From: JAXMEQ01 sp046348225
Lineage (GTDB): Bacteria > Pseudomonadota > Gammaproteobacteria > Burkholderiales > Burkholderiaceae_C
Reading direction: 5' to 3'
Assembly (NCBI GenBank): GCA_046348225.1
Contig: JAXMEQ010000004.1
Location: 248,001-312,000 of the forward strand
DNA: 64,000 bases
Numbering within the stretch: position 1 is the first letter of the stretch; every line of letters starts with the position of its first letter. The notes under the pieces are model-generated. The model was not told the origin of the DNA. It saw only the letters and a list, made by a program, of their open reading frames with translations, and searched no databases. A program made the position numbers and the translations under genes. Below are positions 56,080 to 64,000 of the stretch, one piece after another.

Positions 56080-58878
56080 GTGAGCACATCTTCATCGGCA
56101 AAACGCGGCCAGTTCTGGCGGACTGACTGGTTTGTTGGCGTACTGGTCATCGTGGCCGTCGTCATCCTGCATCAGGCGACGGACTTCATCGGCACGCTGG
56201 AACGCCGCTTCTACGACTTTGCGAGCACGAGCAGCGCGCGGCAGCCGTCAGACCGGATTGCGGTCATTGCCATCGATGACCAGAGCATCGCCAACATCGG
56301 ACGCTGGCCGTGGCCACGTGACATCCATGCCCAGCTGATTGACCAGCTGGCGGCCGCGAAGGCCAAAACCATCGTCCACACGGCTTTTTTCTTCGAGCCC
56401 CAGACCGACAGGGGCCTGGTGTTCATCCGCAAGATGAAGGAAGCACTGGGGCCTGCAGCCGATCCCGCCAACGCCCAGGGCGGGCTGAGTGAGGCGCTGG
56501 CAAAGGTGATCGTGGAGGCGGAGCAGGCGCTGGATACGGATGCAAAACTCGCGGCCAGCATGCGCAAGGCCGGCAATGTGCTGGTCCCTTCGGTTTTCCT
56601 GCTGGGCGAGCCCCAGGGTAAACCAGACAAGCCCCTGCCGCCTTATGCGCTCAAAAGCGCCGTCGATGAAGGAGCGGGTTTTTCGGTCCCCGCCGTCAAG
56701 GGGCAGCAGCCCATTGAGTCGATTGGATCGGCTGCGGCCGGCATTGCCCACCTCAACCAGCTCAATGATGTGGATGGGGCGGTGCGTGAGGAGCCGATGC
56801 TGGTCAACTACTTCGGCAAGGCAGTCCCTTCGATGGCGTTGCTTGCCGCAGCGCACAGCCTGAATCTGGGCCCGTCGGATATCAAGCTGAATGCCGGTGA
56901 ATCGGTTCAGATTGGAAAGCTGAGGGTCAAGACCGACGAGTTTGCGCGCATGTTGCCCCAGTTCTACAAGGGCAAAGAAGGAAAGCCGGCGTTCGCCGTG
57001 GACTCTTTCTATGACGTCATTAGCGGCAAGATACCGGCGGCCAAATACGCCGACAAGATCGTGCTCATTGGTGCCACGGCAGCCGGCGTGGGCGTCCAGT
57101 TTCCGACTCCGGGCTATGCCGGCCTGTCGCCGGCCGAGATGATCGCCCATATCACGTCCAGCATCCTCGGCGAGCATTTCATTGTCCAGCCCGGCTGGGG
57201 CTCCTGGGCAGCCCTTGGCGTGTTTCTTCTGATCTCCGCCTATCTTGTGGCCGCGCTTCCGCGCCTTTCAGCGGGCAAGGCGGCCGTGGTGACGCTGGTG
57301 CTGTTCATCGGCCTCTTGGTGGCCGAGTTCGGGTTGCTGGCGGGGGCATCCATGTGGCTCAAGTTTGTTTTTCCGGCGACCCTTCTGGTGCTCGGACATC
57401 TTGCGCTGACGACCAAGCGCTTCCTGATGACCGAAGCCGGAAAGCTCAAGTCGGATGAGGAGTCAGCGGAAACCAACCGGATGATGGGCCTGGCGCTGCA
57501 GGGGCAGGGGCAGCTGGACATGGCCTTTGACCGGTTTCGCCGGGTTCCGATGAGCGACGCGGTCATGGACAACCTCTACAACCTTGCGCTCGATTTCGAG
57601 CGCAAGCGGCAGTTCAACAAGGCGCAGGCGGTTTATGAGCACATGGCCGCGTGGAACAAGACGTACAAAGACCTGCAGTCCAAGCTCAACAGGGCCAAGA
57701 ACCTGTCCGAAACCGTGATTCTCGGTGGCGGCGGCGCCCATCCTGGCGGCACCATGCTGCTGGATGGCGGTGCCGTTGAAAAGCCCATGCTCGGTCGCTA
57801 TCAGGTCGAAAAGGAGCTCGGCAAGGGCGCCATGGGGGTGGTCTATCTGGGCAAGGATCCCAAGATCGGGCGGGTGGTGGCCATCAAGACCATGGCGCTG
57901 AGCCAGGAGTTCGAAGGCGAGGAGCTGACGGATGCGCGCGAGCGGTTTTTCCGTGAGGCCGAGACCGCTGGCAGGCTGCAGCACCAGAACATCGTGACGA
58001 TTTTCGACGCGGGCGAGGAACATGACCTGGCCTACATCGCCATGGAATTCCTCAAGGGCAAGGATCTGGTGGATTTCTGCAAGGACGGGCAGCTTCTGCC
58101 GATTCCCAAGGTGCTGTCCATCGTGGCCCGGGTCGCCGAAGCGCTGGCCTATGCGCACAAGCAGAATGTCGTCCACCGTGACATCAAGCCGGCCAACATC
58201 ATGTATGAGCTGGAGAGTGACACCGTCAAGGTGACCGACTTCGGCATTGCACGCATCACCGATTCCAGCAAGACCAAGACCGGGCTCGTGCTGGGCACGC
58301 CGAGCTTCATGTCGCCCGAGCAGATCGCCGGGAAAAAGGTCGACGGCCGCTCGGATCTTTACTCTCTTGGCGTGATGCTTTTCCAGATGCTGTCAGGTGT
58401 GCTCCCGTTCCGCGGTGAGTCCATGGCCGAGCTCATGTACAAGATCGCCAACGAGGATGCACCGGACATCCGCATCATCCGCAAGGAGATCCCGGAACGT
58501 CTCGCACAGGTTGTGGCGCTGTCGCTGAGCAAAAAGCCCGAAGCGCGCTACCAGGACGGCGACCGATTTGCGGCGGATCTGCGCGCCTTGCTCGATGCAG
58601 TGCCTGCGACTGCACCGGCTCAGGCGCCACAGCCCACTGGCGCGACTGCAACAGGTCCGTCGGATGTGCCGGAGAAGACGATGGCCATGTCTGCCGCGCC
58701 GGCTGGCAGTTTTGAGGCCACCGTTGCGGCGGTGGCTGTTCCTGCCAGCGATCAGCCCGGCTATGATGCCACCCAGAAATTGGATGCAGGTGCCATCGAC
58801 CCCTTTGCCAAGACGGCTGTGATCAGCAGGGACGGCGCAACTTCGCATCCGGGTGGTGACACCGACGCGAAGGCATAA
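56080..58878 (+). CDS. CHASE2-domain Ser/Thr protein kinase
   Basis: A 932-residue transmembrane kinase if the GTG at 56080 is used; other GTG and TTG codons upstream in frame are possible, so the start is uncertain. Helix 1 (about residues 17-35) leads into an extracytoplasmic CHASE2 sensor (about 45-345), then three membrane helices (about 365-445). A helical TPR-like segment (about 450-545) is followed by a Hanks-type kinase domain from about residue 570: P-loop LGKGAMGVVYLG, Lys603 in AIKTM, catalytic Asp701 in HRDIKPAN, and Asp720 in DFG. The activation loop GLVLGTPSFMSPEQ is intact. An Ala/Pro-rich tail ends the protein. First gene of the signalling cassette; a PP2C phosphatase gene follows 12 bp later. 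Confidence 0.86.
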   Translation: MSTSSSAKRGQFWRTDWFVGVLVIVAVVILHQATDFIGTLERRFYDFASTSSARQPSDRIAVIAIDDQSIANIGRWPWPRDIHAQLIDQLAAAKAKTIVHTAFFFEPQTDRGLVFIRKMKEALGPAADPANAQGGLSEALAKVIVEAEQALDTDAKLAASMRKAGNVLVPSVFLLGEPQGKPDKPLPPYALKSAVDEGAGFSVPAVKGQQPIESIGSAAAGIAHLNQLNDVDGAVREEPMLVNYFGKAVPSMALLAAAHSLNLGPSDIKLNAGESVQIGKLRVKTDEFARMLPQFYKGKEGKPAFAVDSFYDVISGKIPAAKYADKIVLIGATAAGVGVQFPTPGYAGLSPAEMIAHITSSILGEHFIVQPGWGSWAALGVFLLISAYLVAALPRLSAGKAAVVTLVLFIGLLVAEFGLLAGASMWLKFVFPATLLVLGHLALTTKRFLMTEAGKLKSDEESAETNRMMGLALQGQGQLDMAFDRFRRVPMSDAVMDNLYNLALDFERKRQFNKAQAVYEHMAAWNKTYKDLQSKLNRAKNLSETVILGGGGAHPGGTMLLDGGAVEKPMLGRYQVEKELGKGAMGVVYLGKDPKIGRVVAIKTMALSQEFEGEELTDARERFFREAETAGRLQHQNIVTIFDAGEEHDLAYIAMEFLKGKDLVDFCKDGQLLPIPKVLSIVARVAEALAYAHKQNVVHRDIKPANIMYELESDTVKVTDFGIARITDSSKTKTGLVLGTPSFMSPEQIAGKKVDGRSDLYSLGVMLFQMLSGVLPFRGESMAELMYKIANEDAPDIRIIRKEIPERLAQVVALSLSKKPEARYQDGDRFAADLRALLDAVPATAPAQAPQPTGATATGPSDVPEKTMAMSAAPAGSFEATVAAVAVPASDQPGYDATQKLDAGAIDPFAKTAVISRDGATSHPGGDTDAKA

Positions 58879-58890
58879 GCCCAGGCATTT

Positions 58891-59676
58891 ATGAATTACG
58901 AGTTCTGTACACGCACCGATCCGGGGCTTGCCCGTGAAAACAACGAGGACTCTGTGGCCGTCGATGAAACCACGCGACTGGCCATTCTGGCGGATGGCAT
59001 GGGAGGCTACAACGCCGGCGAGATTGCCAGCGGCATGGCGACAGCATTCATCAAGTCCGAGCTTGGGCGCTGGCTGTCCCAGGCAGGCCGGCATGCCAAT
59101 GCCAAGGAAGTGCGCCGGGCAATGGAAATCTGTGTGGACAACGCGAACCGGTCCATCTTCAACGCGGCCAATTCAAATCCGCAATACAGCGGCATGGGCA
59201 CCACGCTGGTGATGGGCGTGTTCCAGGACGCGCGCCTGATGTTGGGCCACATCGGCGACTCGCGGTGCTATCGCTTGCGGGAAGGTGAGCTGGTGCAGAT
59301 CACGAAAGACCATTCGCTGCTGCAGGAGCAAATGGACGCAGGGTTGATCACGGCCGAGCAGGCTGCGACGTCCACGAACAAGAACCTGGTTACCCGCGCG
59401 CTGGGCGTGGAAGATGCCGTGCTTCTGGAAGTGAATGAGCACCGGGTGGAACCTGGGGACCTGTTTTTGATGTGCTCCGACGGCCTCTCGGACATGGTGG
59501 AAGACGGCAGCATTGCCGAAGTCCTGCGTCACGACGTGCCGCTTGAGCAAAAAGCCGGGCAACTCGTGGATGTGGCCAATGCGAATGGCGGCCGTGACAA
59601 TATTTCGGTTTTGCTCGCGCAGGCGCAGAGTGGGTCAAAAAAGCGCGGCTTGATTTCCAGATTGCTGGGAAAATAG
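58891..59676 (+). CDS. PP2C-family Ser/Thr phosphatase (Stp/PrpC-type)
   Basis: A 261-residue PP2C enzyme. Metal-binding motifs: NEDSVAVDETTRLAILADGMGGYNAGE (metal Asp), MGTTLVMGVFQDARLMLGHIGDSRCYRL and ANGGRDNISVLLA (metal Asp in GGRDN). It is likely to reverse the modifications made by the kinase encoded upstream. The length is typical of Stp1 and PrpC. The gene is 12 bp after the kinase. Confidence 0.93.
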   Translation: MNYEFCTRTDPGLARENNEDSVAVDETTRLAILADGMGGYNAGEIASGMATAFIKSELGRWLSQAGRHANAKEVRRAMEICVDNANRSIFNAANSNPQYSGMGTTLVMGVFQDARLMLGHIGDSRCYRLREGELVQITKDHSLLQEQMDAGLITAEQAATSTNKNLVTRALGVEDAVLLEVNEHRVEPGDLFLMCSDGLSDMVEDGSIAEVLRHDVPLEQKAGQLVDVANANGGRDNISVLLAQAQSGSKKRGLISRLLGK

Positions 59677-59724
59677 TCTTTGGTATTAATTTCCCGGAAA
59701 CGTGATTAAAAACAGGAGTCGACC

Positions 59725-60399
59725 ATGCCGAAAATGATCGTTTCGATCGACGGTGTTGTCATCAAGGAAGTGCAGTTGACCAAGGACCGTACCACTCTGG
59801 GACGGCGACCGTACAACGACATCGTGATCGACAACCTGGCTGTGAGCGGCGAACACGCCGTGCTGCAAATGACGGGCAATGAGGTTTACCTCGAAGACCT
59901 CAACAGCACCAACGGCACCTACGTCAATGGCAAGGCCGTCAAGAAACAGTTGCTGCAGAACAACGACACGGTGGAGATCGGCAAGTACAAGATCAAGTAC
60001 ATCAACGAAGCGGCCAGTGCCGGTTTTGAAAAGACCATGGTGATCAAGACCGGTGGTGCAGGCCTGGCCGTTCCCGCCCCGCCGCCAGCGGCGGCAGCCC
60101 AACCGTCCGCTGCGCCCGCCCTGGCTGACGGAGCCGGACCCAACGGGAGCATCAAGGTGTTGTCCGGCGCTGCCGCCGGGCGCGAAGTTCCCCTGGTGAA
60201 GGTCGTCACGACCATCGGCAAGCCTGGCGTGGCGGTGGCGGCCATCACCAAGCGTCAGCAGGGCTTTGTGGTCGCCCACGTGGAAGGCGCGAACAAGCCT
60301 ACGTTGAATGGCGCACCTATCGGCGGCGAACCGGTTGTCCTCAAGAATGGCGACCTGCTGGAGCTTGCCGGCACGCAAATGCAGTTCGTGCAGGCTTGA
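59725..60399 (+). CDS. double FHA-domain protein
   Basis: A 224-residue protein with two FHA modules. The first (about residues 5-90) has the phosphothreonine-binding residues in TTLGRRPYNDIVIDNLAVSGEHAVLQ and EDLNSTNGTYVNGKAV. The second (about 140-224; IKVLSGAAAGREVPLVKVVTTIGKPG...) lacks the clear SxxH pattern and may not bind phosphate. The first presumably reads phosphothreonines made by the cassette kinase. The two modules are joined by an Ala/Pro-rich linker. Confidence 0.85.
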   Translation: MPKMIVSIDGVVIKEVQLTKDRTTLGRRPYNDIVIDNLAVSGEHAVLQMTGNEVYLEDLNSTNGTYVNGKAVKKQLLQNNDTVEIGKYKIKYINEAASAGFEKTMVIKTGGAGLAVPAPPPAAAAQPSAAPALADGAGPNGSIKVLSGAAAGREVPLVKVVTTIGKPGVAVAAITKRQQGFVVAHVEGANKPTLNGAPIGGEPVVLKNGDLLELAGTQMQFVQA

Positions 60400-60452
60400 A
60401 AGCGCCAACACAGCGCCTGCGCAGCAGCGCACAACAGCGACCTGGGTGACGC

Positions 60453-62702
60453 ATGGGATTACTTGCCAAGCATTGGTCGCGAATCGCGGTAACGTTGATA
60501 CCGCTGGTCTTCGCGTTGATGCATGCCAGCGGCGTGCTGCGAATTGGCGTGCTTCAGCGGCTGGATGACATCATCTACGACGCGCGACTGAGGGCTACCA
60601 TGCCCAGGACGGTGGACGACCGCATCGTCATTGTTGACATCGACGAGAAGAGCCTTGCAGAGATTGGGCGTTGGCCCTGGGGAAGAAACAGGCTCGCTGA
60701 GCTTGTGAATGACCTGTTCGATCGGCAGAACATTGCCCTGCTGGGATTCGACGTCGTTTTTGCCGAAGCTGACGAAAGCTCGGGCCTCAAACGCCTGCGC
60801 CAGCTGGCGCAGAGCGAGCTCAAGGATCAGGCGGGCTTTGCGGACCGGTTGAACCAGTTGCAGGTGGTGCTCGATTACGACGCGTCGTTTGCCAAGGCCT
60901 TGGAGAAGCGGCCGGTCGTGATGGGCTATTACTTCACGAGCGACCGGGACGGCCGGACATCTGGCGCATTGCCCGCTGCGGTCATGCAGAAGGACGCATT
61001 GCAGGGGCGTCCCATCAAGTTTACAAGCTGGAACGGGTACGGCTCGAACATCGAACAGCTTGCCAAGGCGGCGCCCATGGCCGGGTTTTTCAATTCCATC
61101 ACCGAGGGCGACGGCGTCGTGCGTTCCATTCCGCTGATCGCGGAGTACAAGGGCCAATACTACGAATCGCTCTCCATGGCCATGTTCCGCATGCTGGTGG
61201 GGCTGCCGACGGTCGAGCCGGGATTTCCGCAAGAACGCTTCATTTCCCGCAGCTACCAGGGGCTCGAAAGTGTGCTGCTCAAGCAGGGTCAGCGCACGCT
61301 GGCGGTCCCGGTAGATGATCGCGTGGCGACGCTGGTTCCTTTCAGGGGGCCGGGCGGCGTCAACGGCGGGTCCTTCCGCTACATCTCTGCCGCTGATCTG
61401 CTTTCAAAGCGCATCCCGGCCGGGGCCCTCAAGGACAAGATCGTCCTGCTGGGTACCACAGCACCCGGGTTGCTGGACTTGCGCGTGACGCCGGTCGGTG
61501 AAACGTATCCCGGCGTTGAAACGCATGCCAACGTGATTTCCGGCCTGCTGGACGGGAAGATCTTCGTCAAGCCAGACTATGCCGTGGGGTATGAAGTCGT
61601 GATTCTGGTGCTGGCTGGACTGGTCTTGGCGTTCACCCTTCCGCTTCTGACCGCGACCCGCGCCGTTGCCTTGAGTGTGGTGGTGATCGGCCTGCTGGTG
61701 TCGCTGAATTTCTGGCTCTATCTCGGCTACGGTCTGGTGTTGCCTCTTGCGTCTGCGCTGGTCATGGCGCTAACGGCGTTTGCCCTGAACATGAGCTACG
61801 GCTACTTTGTTGAAAGCCGCTCCAAGCGTGAGCTGGCAAACCTGTTCGGAACCTATGTGCCACCCGAGCTCGTGGATGAAATGGTGAAGGACCCCGACAG
61901 TTACAGCATGAAGGCCACGAGCAAGGAGCTGACCGTCATGTTCTGTGACATGCGGGGCTTCACCAAAATGTCGGAAAAGATGGAGCCGACGCAACTGCAG
62001 GAGCTGCTCAACGGGGTTTTCAGCCGGCTGACGGACCTGATTCGTACCAATCGCGGGACCATCGACAAATACATGGGCGACTGTGTCATGGCCTTTTGGG
62101 GGGCCCCTGTGGAAACGCCGCAGCATGCCCATTTGGCAGTCAAGACGGCCATGGAGATGGCCAATGCGGTACGCAAGATCAATGAGGAGCACCGCGCGAA
62201 GGGGATTCCGGAGATTGGTATCGGGATCGGCTTGAACACCGGCACCATGTGCGTGGGAGACATGGGCTCGGATATCCGGCGCAGCTACACCGTGATCGGG
62301 GATGCGGTAAACCTTGGCTCCCGGCTGGAAGGGTTGTCCAAGACCTATGGCGTGGACATTGTGGTGAGCGAATCGACCCGCAAACTGGCACCGAACTTTG
62401 CATGGCAGGAGCTGGACAAGGTCCGCGTCAAGGGCAAGGAGCAGGCAGTGGCCATTTTCTGGCCACTGGCGCCCGCCGACCGGCTCGAAAAGGCCCATGC
62501 CGACGAACTGAAGACCTGGGCCACCGTCCTGAAGGCCTACCGGGCCCAGGACTGGGACCAGGCCGATGTGCAACTGCTCAACCTGCAGCGCATGAACGCC
62601 AAAAAATACCTTTACGAACTGTATGCGCAGCGTGTAGCCTCAATGCGGTTGCTGCCTTTTGACCCTGAGTGGGATGGCGCAACCAACTTCGAGACCAAGT
62701 AA
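60453..62702 (+). CDS. CHASE2-domain class III nucleotide cyclase (adenylate cyclase likely)
   Basis: A 749-residue protein. N-terminal helix, extracytoplasmic CHASE2 region (about residues 35-365, opening LQRLDDIIYDARLRATMPRTVDDRIVIVDID), three membrane helices (about 380-450), then a class III cyclase domain. Metal-binding Asp499 (MFCDMRGFTK) and Asp543 (TIDKYMGD) are present, as are Lys539, which selects adenine in adenylate cyclases, and YTVIGDAVNLGSRLEGL. All catalytic residues I can check are intact, so cAMP is the likely product, but specificity was not tested. A phosphodiesterase-like gene follows 9 bp later. Confidence 0.88.
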   Translation: MGLLAKHWSRIAVTLIPLVFALMHASGVLRIGVLQRLDDIIYDARLRATMPRTVDDRIVIVDIDEKSLAEIGRWPWGRNRLAELVNDLFDRQNIALLGFDVVFAEADESSGLKRLRQLAQSELKDQAGFADRLNQLQVVLDYDASFAKALEKRPVVMGYYFTSDRDGRTSGALPAAVMQKDALQGRPIKFTSWNGYGSNIEQLAKAAPMAGFFNSITEGDGVVRSIPLIAEYKGQYYESLSMAMFRMLVGLPTVEPGFPQERFISRSYQGLESVLLKQGQRTLAVPVDDRVATLVPFRGPGGVNGGSFRYISAADLLSKRIPAGALKDKIVLLGTTAPGLLDLRVTPVGETYPGVETHANVISGLLDGKIFVKPDYAVGYEVVILVLAGLVLAFTLPLLTATRAVALSVVVIGLLVSLNFWLYLGYGLVLPLASALVMALTAFALNMSYGYFVESRSKRELANLFGTYVPPELVDEMVKDPDSYSMKATSKELTVMFCDMRGFTKMSEKMEPTQLQELLNGVFSRLTDLIRTNRGTIDKYMGDCVMAFWGAPVETPQHAHLAVKTAMEMANAVRKINEEHRAKGIPEIGIGIGLNTGTMCVGDMGSDIRRSYTVIGDAVNLGSRLEGLSKTYGVDIVVSESTRKLAPNFAWQELDKVRVKGKEQAVAIFWPLAPADRLEKAHADELKTWATVLKAYRAQDWDQADVQLLNLQRMNAKKYLYELYAQRVASMRLLPFDPEWDGATNFETK

Positions 62703-62711
62703 GGACATGCG

Positions 62712-63503
62712 ATGAAGGTACGGGTGTTGGGCTGCTCCGGTGCCATTGCCAGGGACTGCCGGACCACGTCCTTCCTGATTGATGGCGATGTACTGGTTGA
62801 TGCCGGAACCGGTGTCGGCGACCTTGCGCTTGAAGAGATGAAGGGCATCGACCATGTCCTGCTGACCCATTCGCATCTTGACCACGTGGCGGCACTGCCG
62901 CTCATGATTGACGCCATTGCCTCCCAGCGGTCTTCACCAGTGAAGGTTCATGCGCTGCCGGGAACCATTGCTGCGCTGAAGGCGCACATCTTCAACAATG
63001 TCATCTGGCCTGACTTCAGCCGCATTCCCACGCCGGAAGCGCCGTTCATCACGTTCCACGAGATCCAGGTCGGGCAAACACTAGACATCACCGGAAAGCG
63101 CATTGAGGTGCTTCCGGCCGTGCATACCGTACCTGCTGTCGGCTACGCGGTCACGGCCGGGCGGGGGTGTTGGGTGTTTACCGGCGATACGGAGCGAAAC
63201 CCGGCGTTCTGGCGTCGTCTCAACAAGATGAACGTGGCCGCCCTGGTGATTGAAACTGCTTTCAGCAACCGCGAGAAGGATCTGGCGCGCCGCAGTCTCC
63301 ACCTGTCGCCCCATGCACTGGCCGAGGAACTGGACTGCATCGACAAGGGCAAGAGTTTTCCGATCTTCATCACGCACACCAAGCCCGCCGAGACGGAGCT
63401 CATCATGGCGGAGATCCAGCGCTTCGACCAGACCCAGCCGTTTGGCCCGAACGTGACGCACGACATCCGCTGGCTTCGCGCCGGGCAGGAGTTTGAGCTA
63501 TGA
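62712..63503 (+). CDS. metallo-beta-lactamase-fold protein, probable cyclic-nucleotide phosphodiesterase (class II-like)
   Basis: A 263-residue MBL-fold hydrolase. Metal site THSHLDHVAALPLMID; later TVPAVGYAVTAGRG..., FTGDTERNPAFW and the C-terminal ITHTKPAE. The GCSG(A/G)IARDCRTTSFLID start and overall layout resemble class II cAMP phosphodiesterases (PDE1-type). It lies 9 bp after a cyclase gene, so a role in destroying its product is the simplest view. The substrate is inferred, not seen. Confidence 0.75.
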   Translation: MKVRVLGCSGAIARDCRTTSFLIDGDVLVDAGTGVGDLALEEMKGIDHVLLTHSHLDHVAALPLMIDAIASQRSSPVKVHALPGTIAALKAHIFNNVIWPDFSRIPTPEAPFITFHEIQVGQTLDITGKRIEVLPAVHTVPAVGYAVTAGRGCWVFTGDTERNPAFWRRLNKMNVAALVIETAFSNREKDLARRSLHLSPHALAEELDCIDKGKSFPIFITHTKPAETELIMAEIQRFDQTQPFGPNVTHDIRWLRAGQEFEL

Positions 63504-64000
63504 GTGCAGTATTGAAGCCGCCAGGCGGCGAGAAGGATTCCGAGCAGGCGTTCTTTGACTCCCAGATGCTGCCGCCTGACAAGCGCGGTGTGTCATTCGA
63601 GGCCCTGTTCTTCCGTCAGCTCCAGCAGGTGACGACGCGCATCCATGAAACCGAAAATGTCGACCAGATCATGCTGGAGGTCAGCCAGGACATCTGCAAG
63701 CTTCTGAATGCAGACCGGCTGACCCTTTATGCAGTCAATGAGGACCGCACAGCCATTGTTTCGAAAATCAAGACCGGCCTCAACACCAGCCGCGATCTCA
63801 AACTCCCCATCAGTGCGCAAAGCATTGCGGGGTACGTCGCGTTCTCGCGTGAGCCGGTCAACATTGCGGATGTCTACGATGACGAGGCCCTCAAGCGAAT
63901 TCATCCCACCCTGAGCTTCCTCAAGGAGGTCGACAAGCGCTCCGGTTACCGCACGAAGCAGATGCTGGTGGTGCCGATTCTTGACGGCGATGCATTGCAC
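63500..64000 (+). CDS. GAF-domain protein, 3' end beyond the window
   Basis: Only 167 residues are visible; the gene continues past the edge. ATG overlaps the stop of the phosphodiesterase gene by 4 bases. A GAF domain spans about residues 45-167 (FFRQLQQVTTRIHETENVDQIMLEVSQDICKLLNADRLTLYAVNEDRTAIVSKI...). GAF folds often bind cyclic nucleotides or small ligands, which suits the location. Some Burkholderiales have such a GAF module at the front of a GspE/PulE-type secretion ATPase; that is a guess here. Confidence 0.7.
   Translation, partial: MSAVLKPPGGEKDSEQAFFDSQMLPPDKRGVSFEALFFRQLQQVTTRIHETENVDQIMLEVSQDICKLLNADRLTLYAVNEDRTAIVSKIKTGLNTSRDLKLPISAQSIAGYVAFSREPVNIADVYDDEALKRIHPTLSFLKEVDKRSGYRTKQMLVVPILDGDALH

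Noticed and set aside
56080..60399. Reading the kinase/phosphatase/FHA genes as a type VI secretion post-translational control module
   Set aside because: No type VI structural gene (Tss, Hcp, VgrG, ClpV) is present in the window, and the kinase has a CHASE2 sensor, unlike PpkA.

Overview
The window is GC-rich DNA from a betaproteobacterium, most likely of the family Comamonadaceae (Burkholderiales). The evidence is the gene set: split MetH with an S-adenosylhomocysteine (SAH) riboswitch, GTP-type PEP carboxykinase, a TorF-type porin-glnK-amtB operon, glycolate oxidase subunits and a PACE efflux protein. A short palindromic repeat (core AAATCGGGCTGTAGCCCG) of a type I associate with this family also occurs five times. 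No rRNA, tRNA, CRISPR array, prophage or insertion sequence was seen. Genes are dense and on both strands, and the window cuts a gene at each end.

Layout. 1-4.2 kb: end of a degenerate GGDEF protein and a 1217-residue multi-sensor histidine kinase. 4.2-11.4 kb: thioredoxin-like protein, TetR regulator, then a minus-strand block: PAS histidine kinase, GlrR-type sigma54 response regulator, and a probable target operon (lipoprotein hydrolase with a frameshift, globin, phosphoesterase) preceded by two TGTC-N10-GACA sites and a near-consensus sigma54 promoter. 11.5-20 kb: LysR regulator, small membrane proteins, pckG, a thioesterase and threonine dehydratase pair, and a tandem AAA+ ATPase. 20-28.5 kb: GreA-like protein, LysE exporter, a LysR remnant, a secreted hydrolase, a DUF1800/DUF1501 pair, recQ and a rhodanese.

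28.5-38.3 kb: the two halves of cobalamin-dependent methionine synthase, separated by a LysR/PACE divergon and a cyclic-nucleotide-binding protein. An SAH riboswitch lies only before the second half. Then come a YihY/BrkB membrane protein, an MFS transporter and a ComM-type ATPase. 38.3-41.3 kb: nitrogen-regulated operon porin-glnK-amtB with a perfect NtrC dyad, a sigma54 promoter and a terminator. 41.3-52.8 kb: aldose epimerase, SMP-30 lactonase, glcE, a DUF1275 protein and glcF; CPBP protease; WYL regulator with a reductase; LytTR regulator divergent from an acyltransferase; glutathione peroxidase; response regulator; argC. 53-55.9 kb: sucCD and a TerC protein.

55.9-64 kb is the most unusual region. 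It is a co-directional signalling cassette encoding a CHASE2 Ser/Thr kinase, PP2C phosphatase, double-FHA protein, CHASE2 class III nucleotide cyclase, metallo-beta-lactamase-fold (probably cyclic-nucleotide) phosphodiesterase, and the start of a GAF protein. Writer, eraser and reader of protein phosphorylation sit beside probable makers and breakers of a cyclic nucleotide. Both the kinase and the cyclase carry a CHASE2 sensor. Functions are inferred from sequence reading only; no database search was run.
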